From Exiguobacterium sp. s48 (GTDB taxonomy: Bacteria; Bacillota; Bacilli; Exiguobacteriales; Exiguobacteriaceae): a stretch of DNA of 64,000 nucleotides. This document shows positions 63,036 through 64,000 of the stretch, piece by piece. The stretch covers positions 1,922,001 to 1,986,000 of the forward strand of contig NZ_JACSKC010000001.1 of assembly GCF_018617395.1 (NCBI RefSeq), written 5' to 3'. Numbering within the stretch: position 1 is the stretch's first letter; the number at the start of each line of letters is the position of its first letter. The notes below the pieces were generated by a model, which was not told the origin of the DNA, ran no database searches, and saw nothing but the letters and a program-made list of their open reading frames with translations. Made by a program: the position numbers and the translations under genes.

Positions 63036-63162
63036 TGTCTTCTCCTAAATAAGTTCGACTTCTTTGATTCTAGCTTACCAAATCTCATACATTGTGATGT
63101 TTATTTTTCTAAAAGAAGTGAATACTTCTTATGGTGAAGAAAAAATAAAGGAGTGTTCCAAT

Positions 63163-64000
63163 ATGCATACAGATTTTACGAACATGTACATCAATGGTGA
63201 GTGGGTCAACGGATCAAGTGAAAAGTCGATCGACAACGTCAATCCATTCTCGAACGAGACTCTCTTCTCGATTCAATCAGCAGATGAAAATGATTTAAAC
63301 CGTGCCTACGAAGCAGCCAAAGAGGCTCAGGCGGAATGGGCTGACATGGTCCCCCAGGCGCGACGTGAATTGATTGAGAAGTTTGCTCAGATCACGATGG
63401 ACAATAAAGACTTTATTGTCGATTGGCTTGTGAAGGAATCCGGTAGTACACGTATTAAAGCAGAAGGCGAATTTGCTGCATCGATGGCTATCATCAAAGA
63501 AGCCGCGACATTCCCATTCCGTATGGACGGACTCATCAAACCTTCGGTCGTGCCGAACAAAGAGAACCGGGTTTATCGTAAACCACTCGGGGTCATCGGA
63601 ATCATCAGTCCTTGGAATTTCCCGTTCCATTTGGCTGTCCGTTCAATCGTGACGGCTCTCGCGACCGGGAATGCGGTCGTCGTCAAACCAGCTACAGCGA
63701 CACCGGTCACAGGTGGTCTTCTGTTCGCATCACTCTTTGAGGAAGCCGGGCTTCCAAAAGGTATACTCAATGTCGTCGTCGGACGAGGGTCTGAAATCGG
63801 GGACGCCATTGTCGAACATCCAATCCCACGTCTAATCTCATTCACAGGTTCGACTGAAGTCGGGCAAGGAATCGCAGAGAAAGCTGGTCGCTTATTGAAG
63901 AAAACGGCACTTGAACTCGGTGGAAATAACGTGTTCGTCGTGCTCGATGATGCCGACCTCGACCGAGCCGTGGAATCAGCCGTCTACAGCAAGTTCTATC
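63163..64000 (+). CDS. Aldehyde dehydrogenase (partial, 3' end beyond window)
   Basis: The first ~279 codons of a soluble NAD(P)-dependent aldehyde dehydrogenase are visible. The segments PLGVIGIISPWNFPFHLA near residue 145, VVKPATATPVTGGLLFA near 175 and FTGSTEVGQGIAEKAG near 227 are family hallmarks; the catalytic Cys lies beyond the edge. AAAGGAGTGTTCC precedes ATG 63163. The substrate is not readable; aromatic or short aliphatic aldehydes are possible. Confidence 0.9.
   Translation, partial: MHTDFTNMYINGEWVNGSSEKSIDNVNPFSNETLFSIQSADENDLNRAYEAAKEAQAEWADMVPQARRELIEKFAQITMDNKDFIVDWLVKESGSTRIKAEGEFAASMAIIKEAATFPFRMDGLIKPSVVPNKENRVYRKPLGVIGIISPWNFPFHLAVRSIVTALATGNAVVVKPATATPVTGGLLFASLFEEAGLPKGILNVVVGRGSEIGDAIVEHPIPRLISFTGSTEVGQGIAEKAGRLLKKTALELGGNNVFVVLDDADLDRAVESAVYSKFY

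Noticed and set aside
1-64000. CRISPR arrays, tRNA or rRNA genes, prophage
   Set aside because: No regularly spaced repeats, tRNA cloverleaf segments, rRNA blocks or phage structural genes were seen.

Overview
The window comes from a low-to-moderate GC Gram-positive bacterium of the order Bacillales. Gene content, strong AGGAGG-type ribosome sites, CcpA (cre) boxes, many intrinsic terminators and dense gene packing point to Exiguobacterium or a close relative. This assignment is inferred from the look of the proteins; no 16S or database comparison was possible. There are no tRNA or rRNA genes, CRISPR arrays or prophage. The only mobile-element trace is a 580-bp non-autonomous element just downstream of mgtE.

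Layout. 1-10.3 kb: cydD-cydC (cydC cut by the window edge), a Crp/Fnr regulator, a GH31 alpha-glucosidase and the arginine deiminase operon arcA-argF-arcD-arcC, all on the minus strand. 10.5-14.4 kb: mgtE, the 580-bp element and a sodium/solute symporter. 14.4-19.5 kb: a PAS-GGDEF protein, a serine hydrolase-GNAT-SDR run, a small membrane protein, an acidic hypothetical protein and a YhdH-type reductase. 19.5-26.4 kb: a stress protein, murE, small regulatory-looking proteins, a sigma protein that has only region 2, a HAD phosphatase, an ECF sigma/anti-sigma pair and a Gfo/Idh/MocA oxidoreductase. 26.4-31.1 kb: a DMT transporter, an ABC-F ATPase preceded by a leader peptide and terminator, and a Cof-type phosphatase. 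31.3-34.1 kb: the kynurenine operon kynU-kynA-kynB. 34.1-46.3 kb: a cell-surface polysaccharide cluster (a giant GT-C-like membrane protein, lipoprotein, three glycosyltransferases, flippase, pseudo-receiver, ManC, ManA). 46.4-52.1 kb: the ribose operon rbsRKDACB. 52.2-56.6 kb: acetyltransferases, DUF4385, OsmC, a membrane GGDEF protein and an NAD(P)-binding protein. 56.6-59.7 kb: the thiamine salvage operon tenA-thiM-thiD-thiE under a TPP riboswitch. 59.8-64 kb: a 50-codon membrane gene, an ANT(6)-like nucleotidyltransferase with a pentapeptide-repeat partner, a NUDIX hydrolase, a YjjG-type nucleotidase, a membrane protein and the start of an aldehyde dehydrogenase.

How the parts work together. 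Several blocks concern anaerobic or carbon-limited energy metabolism: arc genes for ATP from arginine, the cyd exporter for cytochrome bd assembly, and cre boxes at the Crp-type gene, the alpha-glucosidase and rbs. The kyn operon degrades tryptophan to anthranilate. The mannose-activating genes sit beside the glycosyltransferases and presumably supply GDP-mannose for the surface glycan. The most unusual items are the element that duplicated a terminator hairpin, the candidate translation-dependent attenuator of the ABC-F gene, receiver-like modules without a phospho-aspartate in the glycan cluster, and the sigma-region-2-only gene.
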